This document shows, piece after piece, positions 53,155-61,750 of a stretch of DNA of 64,000 nt (the stretch's first letter is position 1; every line of letters starts with the position of its first letter). Under the pieces are notes generated by a model. The model was not told the DNA's origin and searched no databases. It saw nothing but the letters and a program-made list of their open reading frames with translations. The position numbers and the translations under genes were made by a program. Origin of the DNA: Moorella humiferrea (GTDB lineage: Bacteria; Bacillota; DSM-521; Neomoorellales; Neomoorellaceae); assembly GCF_039233145.1 (NCBI RefSeq), contig NZ_CP136419.1, positions 160,001-224,000 on the forward strand, in the 5' to 3' direction.

Positions 53155-54513
53155 TTGAATTTGATCTTAAGTCACCTGGGGATCGGGGCCGACAAAGCCA
53201 TAGGTACCAGCTGGATAGAGACTGTAAAAGACAATCAGAAGCTGGACTGGGAGGTAGGACAGATACTCCAGGGCAAAGTGCTCGGCCAGCGGGGAACGGG
53301 CTGTTTCATTCTGGAGCTCGAAGGACGGGAGATCCTGGCTCGTACTTCCCTTTTCTTATCTCCTGGTGATTTGGTCCGCCTGCAGGTCCAGGAGCGCCAG
53401 GGGAACCTTTACATGGTCAAACTCCTTTCCGAGGGCGAGTTAACGACGAATGACACACTTGGAGATATTCTTGCCCGTTTGGGCCTTAAAGACACGCCCC
53501 TGCAACGTTCCCTGGTGCAGAAATTTATCGATCACAGGCTCCCCTTGCAACAGGAATTATTGGGGCAGGCAAAACAGGCCCTGGCACTCCTTGGTAGTGA
53601 GGATAAGGAAGGGATAGAAGTGGTTCTGCAGGCCATTAAAATGGGAGTTTTGCAGCGGACAGATGCCCTGAAGCCTTTGCAGGAGTTTATGCTGGGGGAG
53701 AAAAACCCGGAGCAATCAGGTATAACGCGCCTGGCCCGTTTTATCCCTCTCCTGACAGATTTAATTTACGGTTTATCCGGGAAAAGGGGAGAGGAGGCCA
53801 GGCTTCTTTACCAGGAACTCAGGACTTTTGTGTCTTCGTTAGTCCTTAATCCGGAGGAAGGTGTAGAAAAGGTAGCGGAGCAGTTGCTAAACCTTATCTC
53901 TTCCCAGCTGCCTGCCAGGGATGGAGTCGTCCCGTCAAGGCCCATCTATTTGAATGATTTAATAGAAAAATTGGAGCGTCTTTTACAGGCTATACAGGAA
54001 AGCAACCGGGAAGCAGGCCAGTCTGCAGACAGCAAACTTTTGGAGACAGGCAAAGATATAGCCAGGCAGCTGGTCGGGCAGCAGATTTTTCAATGTGGCA
54101 TCAGGAATGATGAACTTCAAAGCTGCTTTTATTTTACCCTGCCGATGTTGAAAAACAATGAAGTAACTACCTGGGGACAGCTGGTGATTAAAAAAGAGGG
54201 AAGGGGAAACAGCCCTGATCGCCAGAATTTTAATATCTCTATCCTGGTTAATACGGAAAGTTTGGGCTGTCTGTTGTTGGAAATGAGTATCCGGCAGAGG
54301 GAGGTCAGGGTTCAGGGAAAGGTGGAAGAAGAATGGGTGGGCCGGTTGATAAAAGAATCCTGGCCGGCACTACAGGAAGCCTTTGCCCGCCTGGGCTACC
54401 ATTTGCATGAGTATAACTGGAAACAAGGTATTGTACCCCGGTGTCTTTTGCCCTTAGAAACAGCTTCCAGGGAAACCGGCTTTCAGATCGGTTTTCTGGA
54501 TAAGAGGGTTTAA
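53155..54513 (+). CDS. YlqG-like protein, possibly related to flagellar hook-length control proteins
   Basis: 452 aa from the TTG at 53155 (GGGGG upstream). An N-terminal beta-like module (WEVGQILQGKVLGQRGTGCF, FLSPGDLVRLQVQERQGNLY), a long helical middle, and a C-terminal domain (GQLVIKKEGRGN, NISILVNTESLGCLLLEMSI) that resembles the C-terminal domain of FliK-type proteins. The next gene is an FlhB C-terminal-like protein, the same order as ylqG-ylqH in Bacillus. Role inferred from that pairing. Confidence 0.7.
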   Translation: MNLILSHLGIGADKAIGTSWIETVKDNQKLDWEVGQILQGKVLGQRGTGCFILELEGREILARTSLFLSPGDLVRLQVQERQGNLYMVKLLSEGELTTNDTLGDILARLGLKDTPLQRSLVQKFIDHRLPLQQELLGQAKQALALLGSEDKEGIEVVLQAIKMGVLQRTDALKPLQEFMLGEKNPEQSGITRLARFIPLLTDLIYGLSGKRGEEARLLYQELRTFVSSLVLNPEEGVEKVAEQLLNLISSQLPARDGVVPSRPIYLNDLIEKLERLLQAIQESNREAGQSADSKLLETGKDIARQLVGQQIFQCGIRNDELQSCFYFTLPMLKNNEVTTWGQLVIKKEGRGNSPDRQNFNISILVNTESLGCLLLEMSIRQREVRVQGKVEEEWVGRLIKESWPALQEAFARLGYHLHEYNWKQGIVPRCLLPLETASRETGFQIGFLDKRV

Positions 54514-54551
54514 CCTGTTTCAACGGAACGGGGGAAAGGGAAAGCACGGCC

Positions 54552-54833
54552 ATGAAGGAGCAGGAAGGGGTAAGAAAGGCGGTAGCCCTGCGATATAACA
54601 GCGAGCAAGATAAAGCACCCAGGGTAGTGGCTTCCGGTAGGGGGGCTATAGCTGATAAAATCATTACCACTGCCAGGGAAGCTGGCGTCCCTGTTCATCA
54701 GGATGCCTATCTGGCGGAGATATTAGCAAGAATAAATATAGGCTCGGAAATTCCGGTCGAACTGTACCAGCTGGTAGCTGAGATTCTGGTTTTTATTTAT
54801 TCTTTAGACTTAGGCGCGAAAAAGCTAAAATAG
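54552..54833 (+). CDS. FlhB/EscU C-terminal-domain-like protein (YlqH type)
   Basis: 93 aa. KAVALRYNSEQDKAPRVVAS and GVPVHQDAYLAEILARINIG match the cytoplasmic C-terminal domain of FlhB, without the membrane part. The autocleavage NPTH site is absent, as in other stand-alone versions. It follows the YlqG-like gene by 38 bases. Stand-alone copies can replace part of FlhB in flagellar export in some bacteria; the function here is unproven. Confidence 0.88.
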   Translation: MKEQEGVRKAVALRYNSEQDKAPRVVASGRGAIADKIITTAREAGVPVHQDAYLAEILARINIGSEIPVELYQLVAEILVFIYSLDLGAKKLK

Positions 54834-54869
54834 AAAAAACTAGAGACTGAAGGAGATAGTTACTAGCCT

Positions 54870-55814
54870 CTACCCTCCGGCTCGCAGTTCCCAGATGCGC
54901 GGGTCTTCCAGGCCCAGGCGCCAGACACCGATGCCAGGGAGGTTATACTCCCACACCAGGCCTAGCTTTGTGCTAAAGCTCCGCACATCTTCAAACCATA
55001 CTACATGGGAAATATTATCCTCTACATAACTAAAGGTGGATTCCTGGGCCGCCTGGTCATAATAGATAGTGGCACCCACGCGGCGAGCCAGCTCTACGGC
55101 TTGGCTGTGGGAGAGGGTTACGGGAATGGACGCTCCTTCAGCCCAGTCGTAACCATAAACAGCCATACCGAGGCGTATTTTTTCCCGGGGGATAACGCTT
55201 ACAGCATAGTCCAGAACCCGACGGACAAAACCCATGGAAGCGATAGGGCCGGGTGTAGCGAAATGTTCGTCGTAAGCTAGAATATAGACCTGGTCACTAA
55301 GGGCTCCTAGTTCCGGGTAACTAAAAGCGCCCGAGAAGGGGTGGTGGGGGTTATCCTCCAGTTCTGCCGGTACGGAAATGGTGGTTAAAAAGCCTGCCGC
55401 GCGGAGGGCTTGGGAGAGCTGACGCATAAAGCCGGTCAAGAAGGGACGATCCTCCGGAGGCACAAATTCAAAATCGATATTGACGCCTGCGAAACCCCAG
55501 CGGTACATGAGGGTTAAGATATTGTTTACCAAGGTCTGGCGCAAGCTTGGCGTAGTCAGCAAGCGGTGTATCAGGGGGCCGTACTGGGGACTGGAATAGT
55601 TGTGGACGATGGCCAGCACAGGGAGATTATATTGCCGGATGGCAGCGAGGCCTTCGGTATCGGCTTGATCCACGAGGCTTCCTGTCTCGGTTACGCCAAA
55701 CCAGAAAGGTAGGATATATCTTAACTGGCCGCCATGGCTGCGTAAGGAAGCTAACCCCAGAGGATCAGGAACATAATACCAGTTGTTTTCTACATGCCGT
55801 TCCTGCAAGGCCAT
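54870..55814 (-). CDS. Glycoside hydrolase family 18 protein (spore-germination type)
   Basis: 314 aa from the ATG at 55814 (AGGAGGT 11 bases upstream). A TIM-barrel GH18 with the active-site stretch GVNIDFEF, where Glu is the acid; LGMAVYGYDW and the closing GIGVWRLGLEDPRIW are typical of the YaaH/SleL group, which cuts cortex fragments. No LysM repeats and no signal peptide are present, unlike most family members, so it is a bare catalytic domain. The downstream gap leads into transposase fragments. Confidence 0.87.
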   Translation of the reverse strand: MALQERHVENNWYYVPDPLGLASLRSHGGQLRYILPFWFGVTETGSLVDQADTEGLAAIRQYNLPVLAIVHNYSSPQYGPLIHRLLTTPSLRQTLVNNILTLMYRWGFAGVNIDFEFVPPEDRPFLTGFMRQLSQALRAAGFLTTISVPAELEDNPHHPFSGAFSYPELGALSDQVYILAYDEHFATPGPIASMGFVRRVLDYAVSVIPREKIRLGMAVYGYDWAEGASIPVTLSHSQAVELARRVGATIYYDQAAQESTFSYVEDNISHVVWFEDVRSFSTKLGLVWEYNLPGIGVWRLGLEDPRIWELRAGG

Positions 55815-55910
55815 ACTTAGAAAACACCTCCTGTTCATATTATATAATATGTTATTCCTGGCAAATGTGCCCAGGAAGCCTGGCGGCACGCTTCAACACC
55901 TACCTTAATA

Positions 55911-56003
55911 ATGACAATCCTTGTTGAAATTGGGGATATCAAGCGCTTCTTTTCTCCCAAAAAACTGACAAGCTATGCCGGACTGGTCCCTCGGGGTAAT
56001 ACG
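55911..56003 (+). pseudogene. IS110-family transposase fragment
   Basis: One open stretch (TILVEIGDIKRFFSPKKL, then TSYAGLVPRGN) matches the C-terminal Transposase_20 domain of IS110/IS116 enzymes. Nothing of the DEDD catalytic half remains. It runs directly into another transposase fragment. Confidence 0.7.
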
Positions 56004-56259
56004 CGGTACACTGGCCACATTACGCCAAGGAAAGCGCCTGACAGGAAGACTGCTCAAATTAGCCGTATCGCTGGCAACCCGGTTACCCTTCAGGCAGGCA
56101 GCGGAAATAATGGCCGAAGCAGGGATGCAAAAAGGAATGTAAGAAGCCCTGCGCAACAAACTATTCGTGAGCGGGGAAGAGCCCCAAGGCAAAAAGAAAA
56201 AAGTACCGGTACTATTTATCGAAGCCGATGGTATAATGATCCCGATTCGGCTTAATTAG
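56004..56259 (+). pseudogene. UPF0236 (ISLre2-like) transposase fragment
   Basis: In one frame: TLATLRQGKRLTGRLLKLAV, then SLATRLPFRQAAEIMAEAGM, a stop, then VPVLFIEADGIMIPI. The segments match the UPF0236 transposase family, including the conserved EADG. An internal stop and missing ends show it is dead. It is fused to the IS110 fragment. Confidence 0.65.
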
Positions 56260-56264
56260 AGCAG

Positions 56265-56342
56265 GCAGTAATTCGCGAAGCCTGTCAAGGTCGCCGTAAG
56301 CGGCCGCAGGCTTTAACCTTGACAGGCGCAGCGAATTACTGC
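56265..56342. repeat. Long interrupted inverted repeat
   Basis: GCAGTAATTCGC and GCCTGTCAAGGT (56265-56291) are matched exactly on the opposite side by ACCTTGACAGGC and GCGAATTACTGC (56316-56342): two 12-bp perfect blocks separated by a 3-base mismatch, around a 24-base loop. It lies at the junction between the transposase debris and the truncated chemoreceptor, perhaps a fold-back remnant of IS ends. Confidence 0.75.
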
Positions 56343-56379
56343 ACAATACTCCAGAGCCGGGAAAGGTCCGAGGCATATA

Positions 56380-57734
56380 TGGGATTTTTTGTAAGGTCTC
56401 TTTTTGCTTACCTTTGGCTCAACCCTAAAACTAACAAAGAAGAGGAAAAACTCTCTTATATAGCCCCCCTTAAACTTGGTAACCTCGAGTTAGCGGTTGG
56501 GACGGGCACTTATTTATCCATGGTAGAAATTGCCAAAAATGATGTAGCTCGAGAGATTGCACAGTCCAGGAAGGCACTCTCCGGTTCTTTGGTTACTATA
56601 AGTATTATTGTTTTATTGATTTTGGCCGTAATCACTTATTTCTTTACTCGAACCATCACTACACCACTAATCCTGGCGGTTGACCTTCTGGGGCTCATAG
56701 CCAGCGGCGACTTCACCCGGACAGTTCCCGACAATTTCCTCCGCATGAAGGACGAGATAGGGAAAGTGGCCCAGGCCGTCGACCGCCTGCAGGCCAACCT
56801 CAGACCGCTGCTTTCGGGCCTTAGAGACGACGCTAAAACCCTGGCCAGCAACTCGGAGAACCTAAGTGCGTCTTCAGAAGAGATCGCCTCATCTTCCGGC
56901 GAGGTGGCCAAGGCCATCCAGCAGGTGGCCGCGGGGGCCTCGGACCAATCAAGCCATCTGCAGGAAATACTGGGCCTCGTAGAAAACATAACCGCAAGTC
57001 TGGAGAAAGTATATACCGAACTTAGTCACGTTAAGACTAACAGCGAAGAGACCTCTAGGCTGGCGAGTATAGGCAAGAAAGAGCTGGACGTCCTCATTGC
57101 CTCCATCAAGGGTGTTCACGAGGCCTTCAAGGTGGTTGCTGAGAAGTTGACGAGTTTGAGCGGTTCCGTAAACCAGATAGGTGAGATCCTGGAAGTGATC
57201 AACGGGATAGCGGAACAGACGAATCTTCTTGCCCTGAACGCGGCCATTGAGGCGGCACGGGCAGGGGAAGCTGGCCGCGGCTTCGCGGTGGTGGCGGAGG
57301 AGGTCCGCAAGCTGGCCGAGCAGTCCAGCGCTTCGTCGGATAAGATAAGGGTGCTATTGAACACTATCGGTTCGGAGACCAATGAAGTAGTGCATACTTC
57401 AGAGGAAGTCAGCAAGCAGGTAGTCGCGCAACTGGAGAATGTAGAAAATACGGTCAAGGCCTTTGACAACATACTTGAAGCGGTGGCAGCCATCGCGCCC
57501 ATAATCGAGGCGACTTACCGCGAGGTGGATAGCACGGTGAAAGCCAAGGACGTATTGCTGGACCGGGTCCAGAGCGTCAGCGCGGTGTCGGAGGAGGCTT
57601 CAGCTTCGGCCGAGGAGATCTCCGCGTCAGCCGAGGAACTGTCGGCCTCCACACAGGAGATAGCGGCCAATGCCCAGCAGGTGCTGGAAGTGGCTAAGCG
57701 GCTGGAAGAACAGGTGGGGCGGTTTAAGGTGTAA
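56380..57734 (+). pseudogene. Methyl-accepting chemotaxis protein lacking its N-terminal half
   Basis: What remains: the end of a Cache-type sensor domain ([38 protein letters not shown]), the second membrane helix ([19 protein letters not shown]), a HAMP region, and the complete signalling hairpin with the tip [23 protein letters not shown] read across two pieces. The first membrane helix and most of the sensor are gone, replaced by the transposase/inverted-repeat debris. No ribosome site is evident, so it is probably silent, though the signalling domain is intact. Confidence 0.7.
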
Positions 57735-57801
57735 AAGGGCGGGAATAATTATGTTGCGGTCCGGCCGCGGGCGGCAGACGCGCCTTACGGCCGGACTTTT
57801 C

Positions 57802-58071
57802 TTAAGGAGCCAGAAGGGCACCGGCCAGGGCATAATAACCCGTTGCCGCGATCCAAAGCTGCTCCAGCTCAATGTACTCATCAGTTATATGGGCGAGGTC
57901 TTCCCGGGAAGAACTAACTTGTCAATCCGCGTCTCGTCGTATCCAAGTTTTTGCATCCCCTCCCGAACGGCCCTGGTCACCTGCTTTTCTCTGCCGGAAA
58001 GGCTGGGTATCCTTACTAACTAACTGTTGCGCCAATTCCAGCACCTCGCGGCGCCTGGCTTCAGTCAGCAC
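57802..58071 (-). pseudogene. Internally deleted M20-family peptidase (YgeY-like) remnant
   Basis: Minus-strand pieces in different frames: LTEARRREVLELAQQLVS, then LSGREKQVTRAVREGMQKLG and YDETRIDKL (the family's N-terminus), and after a deletion EDLAHITDEYIELEQLW and IAATGYYALAGALLAP, the usual C-terminal end. The whole catalytic middle is missing. About 90 of some 400 residues remain. Confidence 0.6.
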
Positions 58072-58114
58072 GGTTAACCCCCCCCTTATTTCTGAACCCC
58101 GTTTTCCAGCTCAA

Positions 58115-58730
58115 TTATAGTACCTCGAGAAAGTTAATAGCAAAGCCCCACTGTAATTTATCTAAAAGATTAGCTCGGCGACTGGTGAGGGCTATAATTA
58201 AAGTAAAGAAGCGCCGCGGGTAAATAGCGTCAGCGTTTTTTATACTTAGCCGGTGAGGACCATCCTTAATCTGAGCACTTTCTACAAGCAGGTGCAGGCG
58301 GAAGTAAGGGACAGTAAAGATTAAATCCTCGGCTTTGAACTCGGGGACAAGTTTGCGGCTTGAGGGATCAATCAGGCTCAAGTTAATTTTCCCTGTGGCC
58401 AGGGGTATGGTGATTGCTGTAGCGCAGGTAGACCCTGTTAACTCAACCTGGATAGGAGTGCCCGGCTCATAGTTGGCCAGTTCCAGGAGGTTTGTAGCAG
58501 GCGGCTGGCTATTTCAGCGTTAACTACGAAGAGCACCAGGTCGGGTTTTAAAGTAGCCTTTTCCAGTGGTGCAAAAACTACATACTGACCCAACCTAGGG
58601 GCGACCTGCCCCGCCTTCTTTTCTCCGAGGAAGGCTTAGAGTAGAATTCCTTGAGAGAAAAGGGTTTATCCTGATATAAGGCGCTTAAAGAACCGTCCAA
58701 ATGAGTAAGATCTGTAGGGCCTGGATTTGT
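58115..58730 (-). pseudogene. Frameshifted DUF169-like gene
   Basis: Three frames are needed: PTDLTHLDGSLSALYQD and PFSLKEFYS; then GQYVVFAPLEKATLKPDLV and LFVVNAEIASRLLQ; then LLELANYEPGTPIQVELTG through IDPSSRKLVPEFKAEDLIF to the stop at 58115. The order and motifs resemble DUF169 proteins. At least two frameshifts and a probable internal loss make it non-functional. Confidence 0.55.
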
Positions 58731-58935
58731 TGTTCTGGGCGTGGGGGTAGGCTTGCAGGGAAATTATATAAAAAGCCATTTTATCTCCACCTAATCCTTC
58801 TTTAACCTACTCCTTCCAGCTAGGGCAGGTTTATTTTTACTTGCCAGGAGCCACCATAGCGCTTATACAATATAGTGACTGTAAACATAAACAACCTTCG
58901 CCCTGACCACCAAAATCACCTTGGGAGTAGAAGAA

Positions 58936-60618
58936 ATGCATCGTTTAAACACCCGTTTGATACCTGTAACAATAATTGCCATCCTGCTTTGCATGGCTCC
59001 ATTTTTTAATACGGCCCTTGCCGCCCCGCCGCCGGTCAAGCAAATAATTTTAACCCCGGGAACAACGGAGATCTGGGTTGACGGGGAAAAAGCCACACTG
59101 CCGGCGGCCCCTTATGTTTCTGACGGCGTTCTCATGGTCCCTCTGAGGAGGCTGGCTGAGGAACTAGGCTTTACGGTCCAATGGCAAGAAGGACCGCCAC
59201 CGTCTATTGTCGTAAATTCCGGCAACCTGCGGGCGGAAATGTACCCTGGCACGTGGGTAGTCTTTCTTACGGGTTCTGACTACCGGGCCGTAATCCTTCC
59301 GGCCGAGGTCCAGCAAAAAGATGGCCTCATCTTTGTTCCCGTCGCTTTTTTCCAGGATGCCTTCCAGGTACCGACGGCAGAAAGCAGGGTAGAAAAAGGA
59401 GTTTACCTCCTGGGAAGCGATAATCAGCCGCCGACTGCTTATTTTGACGTCCAGGAGCCGGTGTATGCCGGGGAAGAAGTAAAGTACATAGACAAAAGTA
59501 GCGACAGCGACGGCGATGCCATTGTCGAACACCAGTGGTTAAATAAAAAGAGCACCTTTCCCGCGCCGGGGGTTTACCATGTTACCCTGCAAGTAAAGGA
59601 CAGCCGTGGTAGCTGGAGCAAACCATATGAGCGGGAAATAAAGGTCTTGCCGCGGCCGGCCGCTGATGTTCCCCGGCCGGGAGAAGTAGTAGAAAATATT
59701 ACGAGCCAAGCGGAAAATACCCTCAAACCTGTAAAGGAAGATAGTGGTCCCCGGTTGCTTTTTAGTGACGACCCGGAATACATAGAAAAGCCGGGCATCC
59801 TCTACCGGGATAAATTAAAGGGGGAAGGCAGGCTCTATTTCTGGCATGACGTTAACTGCCCGGGCTCGTTGAAAGTGTATGCCCTGGCCATAAATACCAG
59901 CCCAAGGGAAGCAGAGGTCAATATCCTTAAGGAAGGGTACGGTGGCCCTTCGAATAACGTATACCTTGTCGCCAGGACAGCCTTTACGGCTTACTACAAT
60001 TCCCAGGGGCAGCGAAGGTATACCCTTAAACCGGGGCAAATTTTGGTGCTTAATCCCGGCGCCCCGGCGGCGGTACGCTATCAAGTGGTCCACGGCATTA
60101 TCGATCTGAAAACCAGTGAGGAAATTACGGTGGCTTTTGTGGCTGTCCCGGCTACGGCAAATGTCATAGAAACCTACAGCCGGCTGGCGGTGCTTCCCAA
60201 GGACGGTGTGCACGTCCGGGGCACGTTTGCCGCAGCCGACAGGGAAATGACCCTCGACCTTAAGACGGCAAAGACCGGTTTTATTTTACTGGCTGACGGC
60301 AACGATGATAAGTTTATGGTCGGGGTGGATGGGATTACCGGTTCGTCGGTCAGGAACGTAGGTAATTACGGCATGCTCTACCGGCTAAAAATCAAATCAG
60401 ATAAAAATACAGGAGTTTATTTAATCCCTGCTGGGGGCAGTTTTGGGGGTGCCCTGATTTTTAACGCTGAGGAAGTGTCGGTACCGTTAGACGGTTTTAT
60501 TTCCTCACCAGACCAGGCTGTTTATCTGGGAACCACAGTCCCCGATGGGATAACCGAGATGCTTTTTATGCCCCCCGGTGGTTCCTGCCTTCCGGTAAAG
60601 CTCTTGTTTAAGTCATAG
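58936..60618 (+). CDS. Secreted protein with copper-amine-oxidase-N-like domain and PKD-like module
   Basis: 560 aa from the ATG at 58936 (GGGAG 8 bases upstream). Signal peptide (VTIIAILLCMAPFFNTALAA), a domain typical of Cu_amine_oxidN1 (EIWVDGEKATLPAAPYVSDG, MVPLRRLAEELGFTVQW), then a PKD-like segment (PPTAYFDVQEPVYAGEEVKY, GVYHVTLQVKDSRGSW), and a large C-terminal beta-rich region of unknown type. No catalytic oxidase domain. Extracellular; role unknown. It follows the decayed stretch and is followed by a hairpin and a second intron fragment. Confidence 0.78.
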   Translation: MHRLNTRLIPVTIIAILLCMAPFFNTALAAPPPVKQIILTPGTTEIWVDGEKATLPAAPYVSDGVLMVPLRRLAEELGFTVQWQEGPPPSIVVNSGNLRAEMYPGTWVVFLTGSDYRAVILPAEVQQKDGLIFVPVAFFQDAFQVPTAESRVEKGVYLLGSDNQPPTAYFDVQEPVYAGEEVKYIDKSSDSDGDAIVEHQWLNKKSTFPAPGVYHVTLQVKDSRGSWSKPYEREIKVLPRPAADVPRPGEVVENITSQAENTLKPVKEDSGPRLLFSDDPEYIEKPGILYRDKLKGEGRLYFWHDVNCPGSLKVYALAINTSPREAEVNILKEGYGGPSNNVYLVARTAFTAYYNSQGQRRYTLKPGQILVLNPGAPAAVRYQVVHGIIDLKTSEEITVAFVAVPATANVIETYSRLAVLPKDGVHVRGTFAAADREMTLDLKTAKTGFILLADGNDDKFMVGVDGITGSSVRNVGNYGMLYRLKIKSDKNTGVYLIPAGGSFGGALIFNAEEVSVPLDGFISSPDQAVYLGTTVPDGITEMLFMPPGGSCLPVKLLFKS

Positions 60619-60674
60619 ACCCCACGCCTATTGCCGGCAAGGGGTGGCATGGCTCCGGTAAGTTATATAATAAC

Positions 60675-60709
60675 AAGGCCCGCCCCGGTGGATAAGGCTG
60701 GCCTTTTCC
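60675..60709 (+). terminator. Terminator hairpin preceding the second intron fragment
   Basis: AAGGCC (60675-60680) pairs with GGCCTT (60700-60705), with partial inner pairing, followed by TTCC. The intron 5' end starts at 60710, matching the terminator-targeting habit of class C introns. Confidence 0.5.
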
Positions 60710-60736
60710 GTGCGCCCGGCATGGGCGTTAACTTGA
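60710..60736 (+). mobile_element. Second group IIC intron 5'-end fragment
   Basis: The first 25 bases, beginning GTGCGCCCGGCATGGGCG, are identical to the start of the intron remnant at 52390-52414; similarity then ends. Only the 5' tip survives. Confidence 0.72.
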
Positions 60737-60855
60737 GTGTGACGATGGGACTGAACAAAGAACAAAGATATATGATTTTTGAGATGAGAATTGTCGTTTA
60801 GGCGGCGCAGGCTGAACCCCCTTAGGGGTTTACTTCAAACAGGCAATTTTAAGTC

Positions 60856-60900
60856 AAAAAGGCCACTTGTTTCCATTTTAAGGAAATAAGTGGCCTTTTT
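60856..60900. terminator. Bidirectional terminator-like hairpin
   Basis: AAAAAGGCCACTTGTTTCC (60856-60874), loop ATTTTAA, GGAAATAAGTGGCCTTTTT (60882-60900): a 19-bp stem with one wobble and T-runs on both strands. Confidence 0.8.
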
Positions 60901-60920
60901 GCGTTTTAGACACAAAAAAT

Positions 60921-61036
60921 AATGCCAATTTCTTGGCATTCAGGAAGGTTTATACTCACTCACCATAGTTAGCATAGCACAAATCCTTCCTGAATGTCAA
61001 GCCTACTTTGACATTTTTTAAAAACATTCAGGAGGG
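60921..61036 (+). promoter_or_regulatory. Multi-state leader with alternative hairpins
   Basis: Hairpin 1: AATGCCA/TGGCATT (60921-60940). Segment A CATTCAGGAAGG (60937-60948) can pair with B CCTTCCTGAATG (60985-60996). B overlaps a terminator-like hairpin AATGTCAA-loop-TTGACATT with T-run (60993-61017). B can also pair with C CATTCAGGAGGG (61025-61036), which holds the ribosome site of the next gene. On the minus strand hairpin 1 has its own T-run. Confidence 0.55.
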
Positions 61037-61038
61037 AT

Positions 61039-61305
61039 TTGAATGATACTGCCTTCTTAATTATACAAGAGTTAGGACGGCTAGGTGCAACTGATCAAGA
61101 AATTATTAAAGTTGTTAATGAATGGAATCAAAAAGTAATCGAACGTGGAGGTACTAAGTACCTGAGATCTTCTGACATATATGGAAAAATTAGGAGGCAT
61201 AAAAAGGGAGACCGTAGACCAGGTTGTAACCATTGGTTGTCGAGGGCGATATGCGTTGGTAAAGATGTTTGCATGTATTACCAAAAAATTAGTAAAAGAT
61301 ACTAA
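61039..61305 (+). CDS. Small Cys/His protein of unknown function
   Basis: 88 aa from the TTG at 61039, closely behind CAGGAGGG. N-terminal helical part (FLIIQELGRLGATDQEIIKV) and a C-terminal cluster GCNHWLSRAICVGKDVCMYY with a Cys-His-Cys-Cys pattern that could bind zinc or an iron-sulfur cluster, vaguely like the cysteine clusters of some primase or replication proteins. AT-richer than the rest of the window, suggesting transfer. No family recognised. Confidence 0.5.
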   Translation: MNDTAFLIIQELGRLGATDQEIIKVVNEWNQKVIERGGTKYLRSSDIYGKIRRHKKGDRRPGCNHWLSRAICVGKDVCMYYQKISKRY

Positions 61306-61400
61306 GCCTATGCCACCAGTATAAAGCTAAAGATAGGGAAAGCCAGAAGTAACCAGGCAACAGAGAATCCAAAGAGTTATTCCGATCCCCAAACCGTAAT

Positions 61401-61430
61401 TGTAACCAAAACGTGTAACCAAAACGTGTA
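61401..61430. repeat. 13-bp tandem duplication
   Basis: TGTAACCAAAACG occurs twice in tandem followed by TGTA. It lies in a non-coding, AT-rich stretch (61306-61827) that holds only this repeat, the hairpins at 61506 and 61590 and the promoter at 61751. Confidence 0.7.
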
Positions 61431-61505
61431 CTAATCCAAAACAAAAACAAACCCTAGCGTAGAATATACACCTAAACGTAAAATACCCTATAGAATTACT
61501 CCCAC

Positions 61506-61540
61506 GAGCAGGATATGTACCTTCGGCACATATCCTGCTC
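61506..61540. repeat. 13-bp stem hairpin with a UUCG-type loop
   Basis: GAGCAGGATATGT (61506-61518), loop ACCTTCGGC, ACATATCCTGCTC (61528-61540). Perfect stem, no T-run on either side, so not a standard terminator. Confidence 0.65.
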
Positions 61541-61589
61541 TGCCCGATCCCGCCCTCCCAACATACCCCTGTTGTATATACTACATTGA

Positions 61590-61628
61590 GGATCAATTTT
61601 GATCCAAGGTCTGGATCAAAATTGATCC
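61590..61628. repeat. Pair of near-identical palindromes
   Basis: GGATCAATTTTGATCC (61590-61605) and GGATCAAAATTGATCC (61613-61628), 7 bases apart. Each half is near-palindromic and together they form a 16-bp perfect inverted repeat. Possible operator or hairpin; no T-run follows. Confidence 0.7.
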
Positions 61629-61750
61629 TGGAAGGGAGGGTTCAGGGTGACAACGCTCGCCAAATATAAGTTTTCGTAAACAAAAACCGCTCCGGCGGGG
61701 CCACCCTGCCCCGCCATTTCAAACACCTTTAAAAAAATGTCCAAAACTCA

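Noticed and set aside
57670-58023. 117-codon plus-strand frame after the chemoreceptor
   Set aside because: Overlaps the chemoreceptor end in another frame and the antisense of the M20-peptidase remnant; no similarity or ribosome site.
61327-61596. 89-codon Cys/Phe-rich hydrophobic frame on the minus strand
   Set aside because: It crosses the tandem repeat, the UUCG hairpin and part of a palindrome, starts at a TTG inside that palindrome and has no ribosome site.
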